NCBI RefSeq assembly: GCF_004136015.1
Contig: NZ_CP024866.1
Coordinates: forward strand, 4,960,360-4,994,534
Length of the DNA: 34,175 nt
From: Pseudomonas sp. ACM7
GTDB taxonomy: Bacteria > Pseudomonadota > Gammaproteobacteria > Pseudomonadales > Pseudomonadaceae
Direction of reading: 5' to 3'
Below the pieces are notes generated by a model, which had not been told where the DNA came from, ran no database searches, and saw only the letters and a program-made list of their open reading frames with translations. Within the stretch, counting starts at the first letter, position 1. The number at the start of each line of letters is the position of its first letter. Shown here one piece after another: positions 15,304-22,943 of this stretch. A program made the position numbers and the translations under genes.

Positions 15304-16098
15304 ATGAAGAACCTGAAAATCGCGACATTCAACGTCAACGGCATGCGCGCCCGACTGCCGAACTTGTTGGCCTGGCTGGAGCGAGAGCGGCCGGACATTG
15401 CGTGTTTACAGGAACTCAAGTCGGTCGACAGTGCTTTCCCCGCCGCCGAGCTTGAGGCCGCTGGCTACGGCGCGATCTGGCAAGGTCAGTCTTCGTGGAA
15501 CGGCGTGGCGATTCTGGCGCGGGATGCTCAGCCGCTGGAGAGTCGTCGAGGCCTGCCGGGCGATGACAGCGACACCCATAGCCGGTATCTGGAGGCCGCC
15601 GTGCACGGGATTCTGGTGGGCTGCCTGTACCTGCCCAACGGCAACCCGCAGCCGGGGCCGAAGTTCGATTACAAGCTGGCGTGGTTCGAACGGCTGATCC
15701 ACTACGCGCAGACGCTTCAGGCCAGTGAGCATCCCGTGGTCCTGGCCGGTGACTACAACGTGGTGCCCACCGACCTCGACATCTACAACCCGCGATCCTG
15801 GCTGAAGGATGCGTTGCTGCAACCTGAAAGCCGCGAGTGTTATCAGCGCCTGCTGGCTCAGGGCTGGACCGATTCCTTGCGCCATCTGTATCCAGAGGAT
15901 CGGCTCTATACCTTCTGGGATTATTTTCGCCAGCACTGGCAAAAGAACTCAGGGCTGCGCATCGATCATCTGTTGCTTAACCCGGCGCTGAGCCCTTATC
16001 TGCACGAGGCCGGAGTCGATGCCTGGGTTCGCAACGAGCCGCATGCGAGCGATCATGCGCCGACGTGGATTCGGTTGAGTTCGCGCAAGCGGCGTTGA
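15304..16098 (+). CDS. xth: Exodeoxyribonuclease III (Xth family)
   Basis: The 264-residue enzyme belongs to the exonuclease III/AP endonuclease family. It cuts DNA 5' of abasic sites and degrades 3' ends in base-excision repair. Landmarks in order: IATFNVNGMRARLPNLLAWL (N-terminal metal/substrate loop), IACLQELKSVDSAFP with the catalytic Glu, WNGVAILAR, CLYLPNGNP with the Tyr, LAGDYNVVPTDLDIYNP with the catalytic Asp and Asn, and SDHAPTWI with the final Asp-His. Length and motifs are complete. Pseudomonas carries several paralogues, including Crc, which lacks activity. Here the catalytic residues are kept, so this is a true nuclease. The ribosome-binding site is weak (GGAAC). Confidence 0.88.
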   Translation: MKNLKIATFNVNGMRARLPNLLAWLERERPDIACLQELKSVDSAFPAAELEAAGYGAIWQGQSSWNGVAILARDAQPLESRRGLPGDDSDTHSRYLEAAVHGILVGCLYLPNGNPQPGPKFDYKLAWFERLIHYAQTLQASEHPVVLAGDYNVVPTDLDIYNPRSWLKDALLQPESRECYQRLLAQGWTDSLRHLYPEDRLYTFWDYFRQHWQKNSGLRIDHLLLNPALSPYLHEAGVDAWVRNEPHASDHAPTWIRLSSRKRR

Positions 16099-16209
16099 TC
16101 TTTACGTGTGCGCCGATTGGCTAAATCAATTGTCAGTTGAACCGCTTTTTCCCTTATACATGGCGCCCATCGGCGGAGAAATCCGCGGCCCCTGCATAAG
16201 GACTGAGCA

Positions 16210-17037
16210 ATGAGCGAGCCACACCTGAGCAATCTTGCGTTGTACCTGCAACGCCTGGGCTTCGACGCGCCTCCGGCGCCGACCCTGGAAACCCTGCGCC
16301 AACTTCAACTGCGCCACACCGGCGTCTTCCCGTTCGAAAACCTCAGCACGTTGTCGGGTCAGCCGGTGCTTATTGACTTGCCGTCCATCGAACAAAAGGT
16401 CCTGCACGATGGCCGCGGCGGTTACTGCTACGAACTCAACAACCTGTTCCTGGCCTTGCTCCAGGCGCTGGGCTTTGAAGCTCGCGGCATCTCCGGCCGA
16501 GTGGTCATGGGCCAACCCGAAGGCGCATGGACCGCCCGTACACACCGCTTGAGCCTGGTAACCCTGGACGGCGTGCGCTACATCACCGACGTCGGCTTCG
16601 GCGGCATGGTGCCCACCGCACCGCTGATGCTCGATACCTCGGCTGAACAGTTCACACCTCACGAACCCTATCGCATCGAACAGCACGAGGATGGCTACAC
16701 CCTGCGCGCCAACGTCGGCGGCGAATGGCGGGCGATGTACATTTTCGACTTGCAGCGCCAGGAAGACATCGATTACGCCGTCGGCAACTGGTATGTCTCG
16801 ACTCATCCCGAATCGTCGTTCGCCAGACAGTTGATGGTGGCGCGCACCGGCGAAGGGTGGCGCCGCACGCTGAACAACGGCAGTTTTGCGATTCATCGGA
16901 TCGGCAGTGAGACTGAACGGCGGCAGGTGACGGATGTGGATGAATTGATGGGTTTGTTGCGCAGCGAATTCGACATTCGGGTGCCGCGGGAGGCGGCGTT
17001 GCGCAGGGTTATTGAAGGGCTGATTCAACAGCCCTGA
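16210..17037 (+). CDS. nat: Arylamine N-acetyltransferase
   Basis: The 275-residue cytosolic enzyme moves an acetyl group from acetyl-CoA to arylamines, arylhydrazines and similar compounds through a cysteine intermediate. The catalytic triad is visible: Cys73 in GRGGYCYELN, His112 in ARTHRLSLV and Asp127 in YITDVGFGG. The family opening FPFENLSTLSG and the length fit the NAT family. The ATG at 16210 has AAGGA about nine bases upstream. It faces the unknown three-gene operon, whose last gene ends only three bases away on the other strand. No clear terminator lies between them. Confidence 0.9.
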   Translation: MSEPHLSNLALYLQRLGFDAPPAPTLETLRQLQLRHTGVFPFENLSTLSGQPVLIDLPSIEQKVLHDGRGGYCYELNNLFLALLQALGFEARGISGRVVMGQPEGAWTARTHRLSLVTLDGVRYITDVGFGGMVPTAPLMLDTSAEQFTPHEPYRIEQHEDGYTLRANVGGEWRAMYIFDLQRQEDIDYAVGNWYVSTHPESSFARQLMVARTGEGWRRTLNNGSFAIHRIGSETERRQVTDVDELMGLLRSEFDIRVPREAALRRVIEGLIQQP

Positions 17038-17040
17038 GCC

Positions 17041-17526
17041 TCACAGCTGCAGTCCCTCCTGCACCACTGACAGCAGATTGTCTTCGGTCATGGCAATCGC
17101 ATCCGGCTGTTGCCCGGATTGATCGATCGCTTGCAGCCACCACTGCGTCTCGCCGTGTTCGCTCACGGTTCGCAGCATCGAGAGTGTTTTCCCTTGGGTG
17201 CGGATCTCGACCCGTCCGGCACCATCCTCGGTGAAACGAGCGACGGGGTCGAAGGTGATGCTGTGGTGGTTGCCTTCAATCAGTAACTGGTCGATGGCGT
17301 AGTCGTAGGTCGCACCGTCAGGATGACGCTCGAAGACGTGCGTCGGTACTCGCCGGATGTTCAGCCCGGCTTCGCTGAGCGGCGCCAGCCAGGCTTCGAT
17401 GAGGTGGTACAGGTCGTAAACCTGCGCAGGCCAGCTGTCTATTTGGTGATCTGCACAGAGTGTCTCGTCGGCACTGGACTGCTGGGTTTGCTTCAGTTTC
17501 GCGGCGAGTTGGTCAGCCTTGCTCAT
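17041..17526 (-). CDS. Unknown protein, 161 residues, last gene of a three-gene operon
   Basis: The ATG complementary to 17524-17526 has AGGA about seven bases upstream; this site overlaps the stop codon of the preceding gene. That suggests coupled translation. The protein is soluble, acidic and without a signal. It begins MSKADQLAAKLKQTQQSSAD, likely a helix. An alpha/beta part follows, with VYDLYHLIEAWLAPLSEAGL, then YDYAIDQLLIEGNHHSITFD, and a strand-rich end (GRVEIRTQGKTLSML, TQWWLQAID). No catalytic motif is recognised. Function unknown. The small size and partner genes would also suit an immunity or accessory factor, but nothing shows it. Confidence 0.75.
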   Translation of the reverse strand: MSKADQLAAKLKQTQQSSADETLCADHQIDSWPAQVYDLYHLIEAWLAPLSEAGLNIRRVPTHVFERHPDGATYDYAIDQLLIEGNHHSITFDPVARFTEDGAGRVEIRTQGKTLSMLRTVSEHGETQWWLQAIDQSGQQPDAIAMTEDNLLSVVQEGLQL

Positions 17527-17535
17527 GTCGATGTC

Positions 17536-18108
17536 CTATCGTGGTCTCAGTGAGAGCGTACCTCTATCAAGGTAGTGCACGTCTTGCCTTGCGTCATGTT
17601 GCCGGGAGATTTTGGCTTCAAGGGGCTGCCGGTTAAGAGTCTCGCTGGCTCGCGTTTTAACGAATATCCCGCCGCCACGTTCCGCTCTTGGGATGAAAGC
17701 GCCTGCACGCCACACCCAGTCTCGGGTAAATCCAGGGAATGCCGAACTGGCGATCGTGAAGTAAAACCGGTAATCGACCAGGCCGGCGAAGGTCGCGAAA
17801 AAGTGTACCTCGTCCAGCCATACCAGCTCTGCCAGATAGTACGAGCTGTACAGGCATCCGACGAGGTGTTCGCCCAATACGCTTTGAAGGTCTTTACTGA
17901 TCAGCGAAAAGCACACGGCTTCTTCAAAGGGGCAATCGAAGTCGGTCACCAACAGATAGCCGGACGCGGTTTCGTATTGGCGCAGCAGCGTGCGACCAGA
18001 AATGACCAGCGCTGAGCGGTGGCCGTCGATGATCACCGGTGATGTGTCGGGGCTCGGGTCGTCGGGGTCTTCAGGCCGCCAAAGGGTAAATCGCTCCACG
18101 GTGTTCAT
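17536..18108 (-). CDS. Unknown protein, 190 residues, middle gene of the operon
   Basis: The start ATG (complement of 18106-18108) overlaps the stop of the upstream membrane-protein gene as ATGA, a sign of translational coupling. The product is soluble. It contains SPVIIDGHRSALVISGRTLL, then YLLVTDFDCPFEEAVCFSLI, GEHLVGCLYSSYYLAELVWL and YRFYFTIASSAFPGFTRDWV. The first 150 residues look like an ordinary alpha/beta domain. The last 40 (after PRAERGGGIFV) are basic and less regular, so a late frameshift cannot be excluded. I do not recognise the family. It is translated between a four-helix membrane protein and a soluble partner. Confidence 0.7.
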   Translation of the reverse strand: MNTVERFTLWRPEDPDDPSPDTSPVIIDGHRSALVISGRTLLRQYETASGYLLVTDFDCPFEEAVCFSLISKDLQSVLGEHLVGCLYSSYYLAELVWLDEVHFFATFAGLVDYRFYFTIASSAFPGFTRDWVWRAGAFIPRAERGGGIFVKTRASETLNRQPLEAKISRQHDARQDVHYLDRGTLSLRPR

Positions 18109-18566
18109 GGTCGTGAGAGGGCCCGGGATGTTGCGTCACGCTGGATTTTCTGGACTCGGCGCCACGCCCAGTGGGTGATCAGCCCGACTGCCGCGCCATC
18201 GATTAGCCAGAACATCCACAGCAACCGCCATTTAGGGTGAAGACAGACCAGTCCGGCGATCGCCACCCCAGCCAACACGCCAGTCACCCAGTTGGCGTAA
18301 CCCTTGGCGCTGAGCCAGGCGTACAGCGGCGTGAAACCCACGAGCACGGGCACCACGCCAAAGAACACGCCACCGACCAAAAAAGGCAAAAAGACGCCGA
18401 CGCCAACCCAGAGGCCAATCTCCAGATCAGGGGAATCCATGGCATAGGGCAGGGCAATGGCCAGGGCTTGCACGGCGACCACGGTGCAAAACGCGCCAAA
18501 GGTCAGGGGCAGGATCTGGGTAAGGTGTTCGAGTGCTGAGCGATCATTCAAGGTGGCGGCTTCCAT
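18105..18566 (-). CDS. Four-helix inner-membrane protein, first gene of the operon
   Basis: I chose the ATG complementary to 18564-18566 (MEAATLNDRSALEHLTQILP); the frame stays open 20 codons upstream but with an unconvincing start. The 153-residue product has about four transmembrane helices: LTFGAFCTVVAVQALAIALP, VGVFLPFLVGGVFFGVVPVL, GVLAGVAIAGLVCL and WMFWLIDGAAVGLITHW. A basic tail follows (RRVQKIQRDATSRALSRP). No transporter signature is seen. The stop overlaps the next start by ATGA, so the products are made together. Function unknown. Confidence 0.75.
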   Translation of the reverse strand: MEAATLNDRSALEHLTQILPLTFGAFCTVVAVQALAIALPYAMDSPDLEIGLWVGVGVFLPFLVGGVFFGVVPVLVGFTPLYAWLSAKGYANWVTGVLAGVAIAGLVCLHPKWRLLWMFWLIDGAAVGLITHWAWRRVQKIQRDATSRALSRP

Positions 18567-18659
18567 GTCCGTAATTGTCCGCCAGGGTGCGGAGCGGCAG
18601 AGTTTATCAGGGAAGGTGCGGCGCAAGTCTCTAGTGTGGAATGGCTATGTGTCCATAAT

Positions 18660-18688
18660 TTGACTGATTAGTTGTATACAACTCTATA
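18660..18688 (+). promoter_or_regulatory. Promoter with embedded operator palindrome for the purine permease
   Basis: A -35 element TTGACT (18660-18665) and a -10 TCTATA (18683-18688) are 17 bases apart. The spacer contains the perfect 14-base palindrome AGTTGTATACAACT (18670-18683). A repressor bound there would block RNA polymerase. The TTGTATACAA core looks like a GntR-family operator (inference). The gene starts 63 bases past the -10. Confidence 0.6.
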
Positions 18689-18750
18689 GACATTTGTCCT
18701 GAGTGTTGCATACAGTGTGCGCATAACAAAAACCAGGGAACCCCCCAACC

Positions 18751-20268
18751 ATGAAAACGCCCCATGTTTCACACCAGCGGCCTGAGGACGAAAATCTCGG
18801 GATCGGCGCGAATATGGCTTACGGCCTGCAACACGTTCTGACCATGTACGGCGGCATCGTCGCGGTGCCTTTGATCATCGGCCAGGCGGCCGGGCTCTCA
18901 CCGGCGGACATCGGTTTGTTGATTGCTGCTTCCCTGTTTGCGGGGGGCTTGGCGACATTACTGCAAACGCTGGGTTTACCGTTTTTCGGCTGCCAATTGC
19001 CGCTGGTACAGGGCGTGTCGTTCTCTGGTGTCGCGACGATGGTGGCGATTGTCAGCAGTGGCGGGGAGGGCGGGTTTCAATCGATTCTCGGGGCGGTGAT
19101 TGCCGCGTCGTTGATCGGCCTGCTGATCACGCCGGTGTTCTCGCGAATCACCAAGTTTTTCCCGCCGCTGGTCACGGGCATTGTGATCACCACCATCGGC
19201 CTGACGCTGATGCCAGTCGCTGCACGCTGGGCCATGGGCGGCAACAGCCATGCCCCGGACTTCGGCAGTATGGCGAACATTGGTCTGGCGGCGGTGACGC
19301 TGGTGCTGGTTTTGCTGTTGAGCAAGATTGGCAGCGCGACCATCTCTCGTTTGTCGATCCTGTTGGCCATGGTTATCGGCACGGTGATCGCGGTGTTCCT
19401 TGGCATGGCGGATTTCTCGTCCGTCACTCAAGGCCCGATGTTCGGCTTCCCGACACCGTTCCACTTTGGCATGCCGACCTTCCATTTCGCCGCGATCCTG
19501 TCGATGTGCATTGTGGTCATGGTGACCCTGGTGGAAACCTCGGCTGACATCCTGGCGGTGGGTGAAATCATCGGCACCAAGGTCGACTCCAAACGACTGG
19601 GCAACGGCCTGCGCGCCGACATGCTGTCGAGCATGATCGCGCCGATCTTCGGCTCCTTCACCCAAAGTGCCTTCGCCCAGAACGTCGGGCTGGTGGCGGT
19701 GACCGGGATCAAGAGCCGCTTCGTGGTGGCTACCGGCGGTTTGTTTCTGGTAGTCCTCGGTTTGCTGCCGTTTATGGGCCGTGTCATCGCCGCTGTACCG
19801 ACTTCTGTCCTCGGCGGTGCCGGTATCGTGCTGTTCGGCACCGTGGCGGCCAGCGGTATTCGTACGCTGTCCAAGGTCGACTACCGCAACAACGTCAACC
19901 TGATCATTGTCGCCACCTCCATCGGCTTCGGCATGATCCCCATCGCTGCGCCGAACTTCTACGACCACTTCCCAAGCTGGTTCGCCACGATCTTCCATTC
20001 GGGCATCAGCTCCTCGGCGATCATGGCCATCGTGCTGAACCTGACCTTCAACCACCTCACTGCCGGTAACTCCGATCAGCAGTCGGTGTTCGCGGCCGGT
20101 ACTGAGCGCGTTCTGCGTTATCAGCATCTGGCAGCGTTGCGCGAAGGGGATTATTTCAGCGAAGGCAAACTGCGTGACTGCGACGGGAATGAGATTCCGG
20201 TGGTGGAGGCGGACCATGAGTCGAGCGAGCATCGAGCGGCTCATGCCAAAAGCAGTGAGCATGTCTGA
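18751..20268 (+). CDS. NCS2-family purine (xanthine/uric acid) permease
   Basis: The 505-residue inner-membrane protein should have 14 helices and import a purine base with protons. Family landmarks are present: GLQHVLTMYGGIVAVPLIIG at the start, the substrate-region QLPLVQGVSFSG, the helix 8 block ETSADILAVGEIIGTKVDSK with the conserved Glu, and SFTQSAFAQNVGLVAVTGIK with the NxG that follows. The xanthine/urate branch of NCS2 is favoured over uracil permease by FGCQLPLVQG and the QNVGLVAVTG context. The exact substrate cannot be fixed. The C-terminal tail is polar and His-rich. The promoter carries an operator-like palindrome. It is a single gene, ending before a long inverted repeat that may stop transcription. 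Confidence 0.85.
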   Translation: MKTPHVSHQRPEDENLGIGANMAYGLQHVLTMYGGIVAVPLIIGQAAGLSPADIGLLIAASLFAGGLATLLQTLGLPFFGCQLPLVQGVSFSGVATMVAIVSSGGEGGFQSILGAVIAASLIGLLITPVFSRITKFFPPLVTGIVITTIGLTLMPVAARWAMGGNSHAPDFGSMANIGLAAVTLVLVLLLSKIGSATISRLSILLAMVIGTVIAVFLGMADFSSVTQGPMFGFPTPFHFGMPTFHFAAILSMCIVVMVTLVETSADILAVGEIIGTKVDSKRLGNGLRADMLSSMIAPIFGSFTQSAFAQNVGLVAVTGIKSRFVVATGGLFLVVLGLLPFMGRVIAAVPTSVLGGAGIVLFGTVAASGIRTLSKVDYRNNVNLIIVATSIGFGMIPIAAPNFYDHFPSWFATIFHSGISSSAIMAIVLNLTFNHLTAGNSDQQSVFAAGTERVLRYQHLAALREGDYFSEGKLRDCDGNEIPVVEADHESSEHRAAHAKSSEHV

Positions 20269-20298
20269 CAGTTGTATTCGCTTAAAAGGCTGGTAGAT

Positions 20299-20392
20299 CA
20301 AAAGATCGCAGCCTCGTTTCACTCGACAGCTCCTACAGTGGAACGCAATTCTCTGTAGGAGCTGTCGAGTGAAACGAGGCTGCGATCTTTTG
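20299..20392. repeat. 40-base perfect inverted repeat (REP/BIME-like)
   Basis: The arms 20299-20338 and 20353-20392 are exact reverse complements around a 14-base centre. They contain GATCGCAGCCTCGTTTCACT on one arm and TAGGAGCTGTCGAGTGAAAC on the other. The AGCTCCTACAG end and GATCGCAGCCT block are typical of intergenic repeats of fluorescent pseudomonads (from memory). It lies just behind the permease gene. Confidence 0.85.
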
Positions 20393-20399
20393 GCCACAA

Positions 20400-20433
20400 A
20401 AAAGCCCCTGAACCTTTCGATTCAGGGGCTTTT
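20400..20433 (-). terminator. Terminator of tRNA-Asn
   Basis: The arms AAAAGCCCCTGAA (20400-20412) and TTCAGGGGCTTTT (20421-20433) form a 13-base stem. On the minus strand it is followed by a T-run and lies 13 bases past the tRNA end. It could also act on the plus strand. Confidence 0.9.
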
Positions 20434-20446
20434 CGATATTGCTGTC

Positions 20447-20522
<76 letters not shown>

Positions 20523-20531
20523 ATGACGTGT

Positions 20532-20559
20532 ATGTTACTGATTCAAAAAGAGAAGTCAA
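20532..20559 (-). promoter_or_regulatory. Promoter of tRNA-Asn
   Basis: On the minus strand TTGACT (complement of 20554-20559) and TAACAT (complement of 20532-20537) are 16 bases apart. They lie just upstream of the tRNA start at 20522. Confidence 0.65.
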
Positions 20560-20705
20560 GCACCTGTTAGCAATTTGGCGGGTTCATGGGGACGGACGGT
20601 GGTTTATCGACCGTGGGCGGTTACCAGAATCTCCTCAGAGGTCTACCATGGCGGCCCGGAAGTGGTTACACGCGCTGCCGGCCATTCGCCGAAAAGGTAC
20701 GCGCC

Positions 20706-20753
20706 ATGAATCACCCAACCATCACACCTCGTCACAACGGGGTGTTCGCATGA
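20706..20753 (+). CDS. Possible 15-residue leader peptide (upstream ORF)
   Basis: ATG at 20706 reads MNHPTITPRHNGVFA and ends at TGA 20751-20753. The TGA overlaps the ATG of the next gene (GCATGAG). The upstream AAGG (about 20694-20697) is a better ribosome-binding site than the one before the main gene. Coupled translation from this mini-gene is therefore plausible. No known attenuation peptide is recognised: there is no run of one amino acid, apart from three His and three Thr. Confidence 0.4.
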   Translation: MNHPTITPRHNGVFA

Positions 20754-20980
20754 GCATCGCTCAGATCAGCCTGCCCAAAGGCGTCGGCCCTCACGCCGAA
20801 AAACTGTTCGACGCAATCACTCAGGCCAGCACCGCTGACGAATTGAACCGTGCCGGTGGCAAGGCGGAAGGTTTTGTATTGGGCCTGGAAAGCGCCAAGG
20901 CCATCAAAAGCCAGGTCGCCGAATCGCTCTACGTTGCCTATGACGACGCTGCCAGCCAGCGCGCAACCGAACTGGCCTAA
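20750..20980 (+). CDS. Small soluble protein of unknown function, 76 residues
   Basis: The ATG at 20750 begins MSIAQISLPKGVGPHAEKLF. The frame is open 74 codons upstream, but that part reads across the tRNA-Asn promoter and lacks protein-like character. The product is predicted helical and soluble, with DAITQASTADELNRAGGKAE and SAKAIKSQVAESLYVAYDDA. No motif is recognised. Its own ribosome-binding site is weak (GGGGTG), and a 15-codon mini-ORF overlaps the start. Its stop overlaps the stop of the convergent membrane-protein gene. Confidence 0.7.
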   Translation: MSIAQISLPKGVGPHAEKLFDAITQASTADELNRAGGKAEGFVLGLESAKAIKSQVAESLYVAYDDAASQRATELA

Positions 20981-21177
20981 CCGCCGAAGGTGACGGTGGC
21001 GACCATCAATTTGGCGTACAGAATCGTTGCGGTCAGCTGCACCAGCCACAAGGCTAGGCCGCCGAGAAACACGCCGGCAGCGACTTGCATCACCAGGTTG
21101 TTACTGCGTTTGGCCGGGGTGCGAGGCACGAAGTGGTCCAGCTCATCTCGGTCGGCGCGTAGGTCATCGTTTTTCAT
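20977..21177 (-). CDS. Small single-pass membrane protein, 66 residues
   Basis: I chose the ATG complementary to 21175-21177 (MKNDDLRADRDELDHFVPRT), because codons further upstream read into REP sequence. A polar, acidic N-terminus of about 35 residues precedes one membrane helix (MQVAAGVFLGGLALWLVQLT) and a short tail. Function is unknown. Its TAG stop (complement of 20977-20979) overlaps the TAA of the convergent 76-residue gene, so no terminator can lie between them. A REP pair lies just upstream. Confidence 0.7.
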   Translation of the reverse strand: MKNDDLRADRDELDHFVPRTPAKRSNNLVMQVAAGVFLGGLALWLVQLTATILYAKLMVATVTFGG

Positions 21178-21214
21178 GTCGGCTCTCAAAAATTCTCGGG
21201 TGTACATAAAACCT

Positions 21215-21303
21215 TGTGGGAGCGGGCTTGCTCGCGAAGGCGGCGGCACATTCAGCATCAATGTGACTGATCGGCCGCTTTCGCGAGCAAGCCCGCTCCC
21301 ACA
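21215..21303. repeat. REP pair, inverted, 24-base arms
   Basis: The arms 21215-21238 and 21280-21303 are exact reverse complements with the core GGAGCGGGCTTGCTCGCGAA. This is the commonest intergenic REP of fluorescent pseudomonads. The same 24 bases occur at 24985-25065 in the opposite arrangement. Confidence 0.92.
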
Positions 21304-21365
21304 TTTGATCTGCGTGCAGTCTAGAGCGGTCGTTCGCTGCGCTGGGAATTATCTGAGGCAAATAA

Positions 21366-21396
21366 AACGGGAAGCCCAAGGGCTTCCCGTTTTTTT
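21366..21396. terminator. Bidirectional-type terminator behind the aminotransferase
   Basis: The arms AACGGGAAGCCC (21366-21377) and GGGCTTCCCGTT (21380-21391) form a 12-base stem with a tiny loop. A T7 run follows on the plus strand and TTTTATTT on the minus strand. It lies 14 bases beyond the aminotransferase stop. Confidence 0.9.
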
Positions 21397-21409
21397 ACCG
21401 CTCGACGAC

Positions 21410-22606
21410 TCAGATCACCGCAACGATGGCCTTGGTCACAACGTCGATGTTGCTCTGGTTCAACGCGGCGACGCAGATGCGGCCGGTGTCCAGGGCGTAG
21501 ATACCGAACTCGCTGCGCAGGCGGGTCACTTGCTCAACCGTCAGGCCGGAGTAGGAGAACATGCCGCGCTGACGACCGACGAAGCTGAAATCACGCTGTG
21601 GAGCTTGCTTCGCCAACTGCTCAACCATCTGAATGCGCATGCCGCGAATCCGCAGACGCATTTCAGCCAGTTCTTCTTCCCACTGAGCGCGCAGTTCCGG
21701 GCTGTTCAGTACAGCGGCGACGATGCTTGCACCGTGGGTCGGCGGGTTGGAGTAGTTGGTGCGGATCACGCGTTTGACTTGCGACAGCACGCGCGCGCTT
21801 TCTTCTTTCGATTCGCTGACGATCGACAGGGCGCCCACGCGCTCGCCGTACAACGAGAAGGATTTGGAGAACGAGCTGGAGACAAAGAAGGTCAGGCCCG
21901 ATTCAGCGAACAGACGCACCGCAGCGGCGTCTTCGTCGATACCATCGCCAAAGCCCTGGTAGGCCATGTCGAGGAACGGTACGTGACCTTTGGCTTTCAC
22001 CACGTCCAGTACGTTATTCCAGTCCGCCGGGCTCAAGTCCACGCCGGTCGGGTTATGGCAGCAAGCGTGCAGGACAACGATGGAACCGGACGGCAGAGCG
22101 TTCAAATCTTCCAGCAAACCAACACGGTTCACGTCGTGGGTCGCGGCGTCGTAGTAACGGTAGTTCTGCACCGGGAAACCGGCCGTTTCGAACAGCGCGC
22201 GGTGGTTTTCCCAGCTCGGGTCGCTGATCGCCACGACGGCATTCGGCAGCAGTTGCTTGAGGAAGTCGGCACCGATTTTCAGTGCGCCAGTCCCGCCAAC
22301 GGCTTGGGTGGTGATGACGCGGCCAGCGGCGATCAGTGGCGAGTCATTGCCAAACAGCAGTTTCTGCACGGCCTGGTCGTAGGCGGCAATACCGTCGATT
22401 GGCAAGTAGCCACGGGAAGCGTGTTGAGCGACGCGAATCGTCTCGGCTTCGACAACGGCGCGCAGGAGTGGAATTCGCCCCTCCTCGTTGCAGTAAACAC
22501 CGACCCCCAGGTTGACTTTGTTGGTACGGGTATCGGCGTTGAATGCTTCGTTGAGGCCCAGGATTGGATCGCGTGGTGCCATTTCGACAGCGGAGAACAG
22601 GCTCAT
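21410..22606 (-). CDS. Aromatic amino acid aminotransferase (class I, PLP)
   Basis: The 398-residue enzyme belongs to the aspartate/aromatic aminotransferase family (AspC/TyrB type) and should interconvert aromatic amino acids or aspartate with their 2-oxo acids. Family landmarks: GVGVYCNEEGRIPLL, YLPIDG, TTQAVGGTGALKIGADFL, CCHNPTGVDL, and the PLP lysine Lys248 in SSSFSKSFSLYGERVG. I started at the ATG complementary to 22604-22606 (MSLFSAVEMAPRDPILGLNE), which is the family start; an upstream extension of 32 codons is not protein-like. The ribosome-binding site is weak. It is divergent from uvrB, as I recall for other Pseudomonas. Substrate choice between Asp and aromatic acids is not decided here. 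Confidence 0.88.
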   Translation of the reverse strand: MSLFSAVEMAPRDPILGLNEAFNADTRTNKVNLGVGVYCNEEGRIPLLRAVVEAETIRVAQHASRGYLPIDGIAAYDQAVQKLLFGNDSPLIAAGRVITTQAVGGTGALKIGADFLKQLLPNAVVAISDPSWENHRALFETAGFPVQNYRYYDAATHDVNRVGLLEDLNALPSGSIVVLHACCHNPTGVDLSPADWNNVLDVVKAKGHVPFLDMAYQGFGDGIDEDAAAVRLFAESGLTFFVSSSFSKSFSLYGERVGALSIVSESKEESARVLSQVKRVIRTNYSNPPTHGASIVAAVLNSPELRAQWEEELAEMRLRIRGMRIQMVEQLAKQAPQRDFSFVGRQRGMFSYSGLTVEQVTRLRSEFGIYALDTGRICVAALNQSNIDVVTKAIVAVI

Positions 22607-22943
22607 TTTGCGGCGGCTCTGAATGGAAAGTGGAGGGACGTGTCGCGCTCCAGCCGAATGCACTAGAGCGGTGCACAAACGGGGAGCTAGTATAGAGGCC
22701 ATCTGCGATTGATGGCGACAGACGATTCGGCTTTTACGGTAAGTTTTTCCGATTATTTCTTGACCGTTAGTCGATTGGCATCGTCAAAGGTTTTACCCGA
22801 TGTAGGACGTTTGCCTTGAAAGCGCGGGCAATCGGCTCCACATTGAACGCAATCCAGTTTTTTCCTCGGGCGACATCGGTCGTTTGCGGTCTTTCCCGTT
22901 GCTGCCCGGTTCGCCCGGACAGGCGCGAACCCAGAGGTTTTTC

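Noticed and set aside
17041..18566. Calling the three-gene operon a toxin-immunity or phage-defence system
   Set aside because: No toxin, nuclease or immunity motif is visible, and no mobile element borders it. The coupling alone does not support that label.
18976..20397. A 473-codon open frame on the minus strand opposite the permease
   Set aside because: It is rich in His, Arg, Asp and Gln with no domain, which is typical of the antisense of a membrane-protein gene in GC-rich DNA. The permease on the other strand has full family motifs.
20990..22666. A 558-codon plus-strand frame opposite the aminotransferase
   Set aside because: It spans a REP pair, a terminator and the antisense of an intact enzyme gene. 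It has no recognisable domain.
22703..22943. Search for a LexA (SOS) box before uvrB
   Set aside because: I found no CTG-N10-CAG. The nearest CTG...CAG pairs have wrong spacing, so no operator is claimed.
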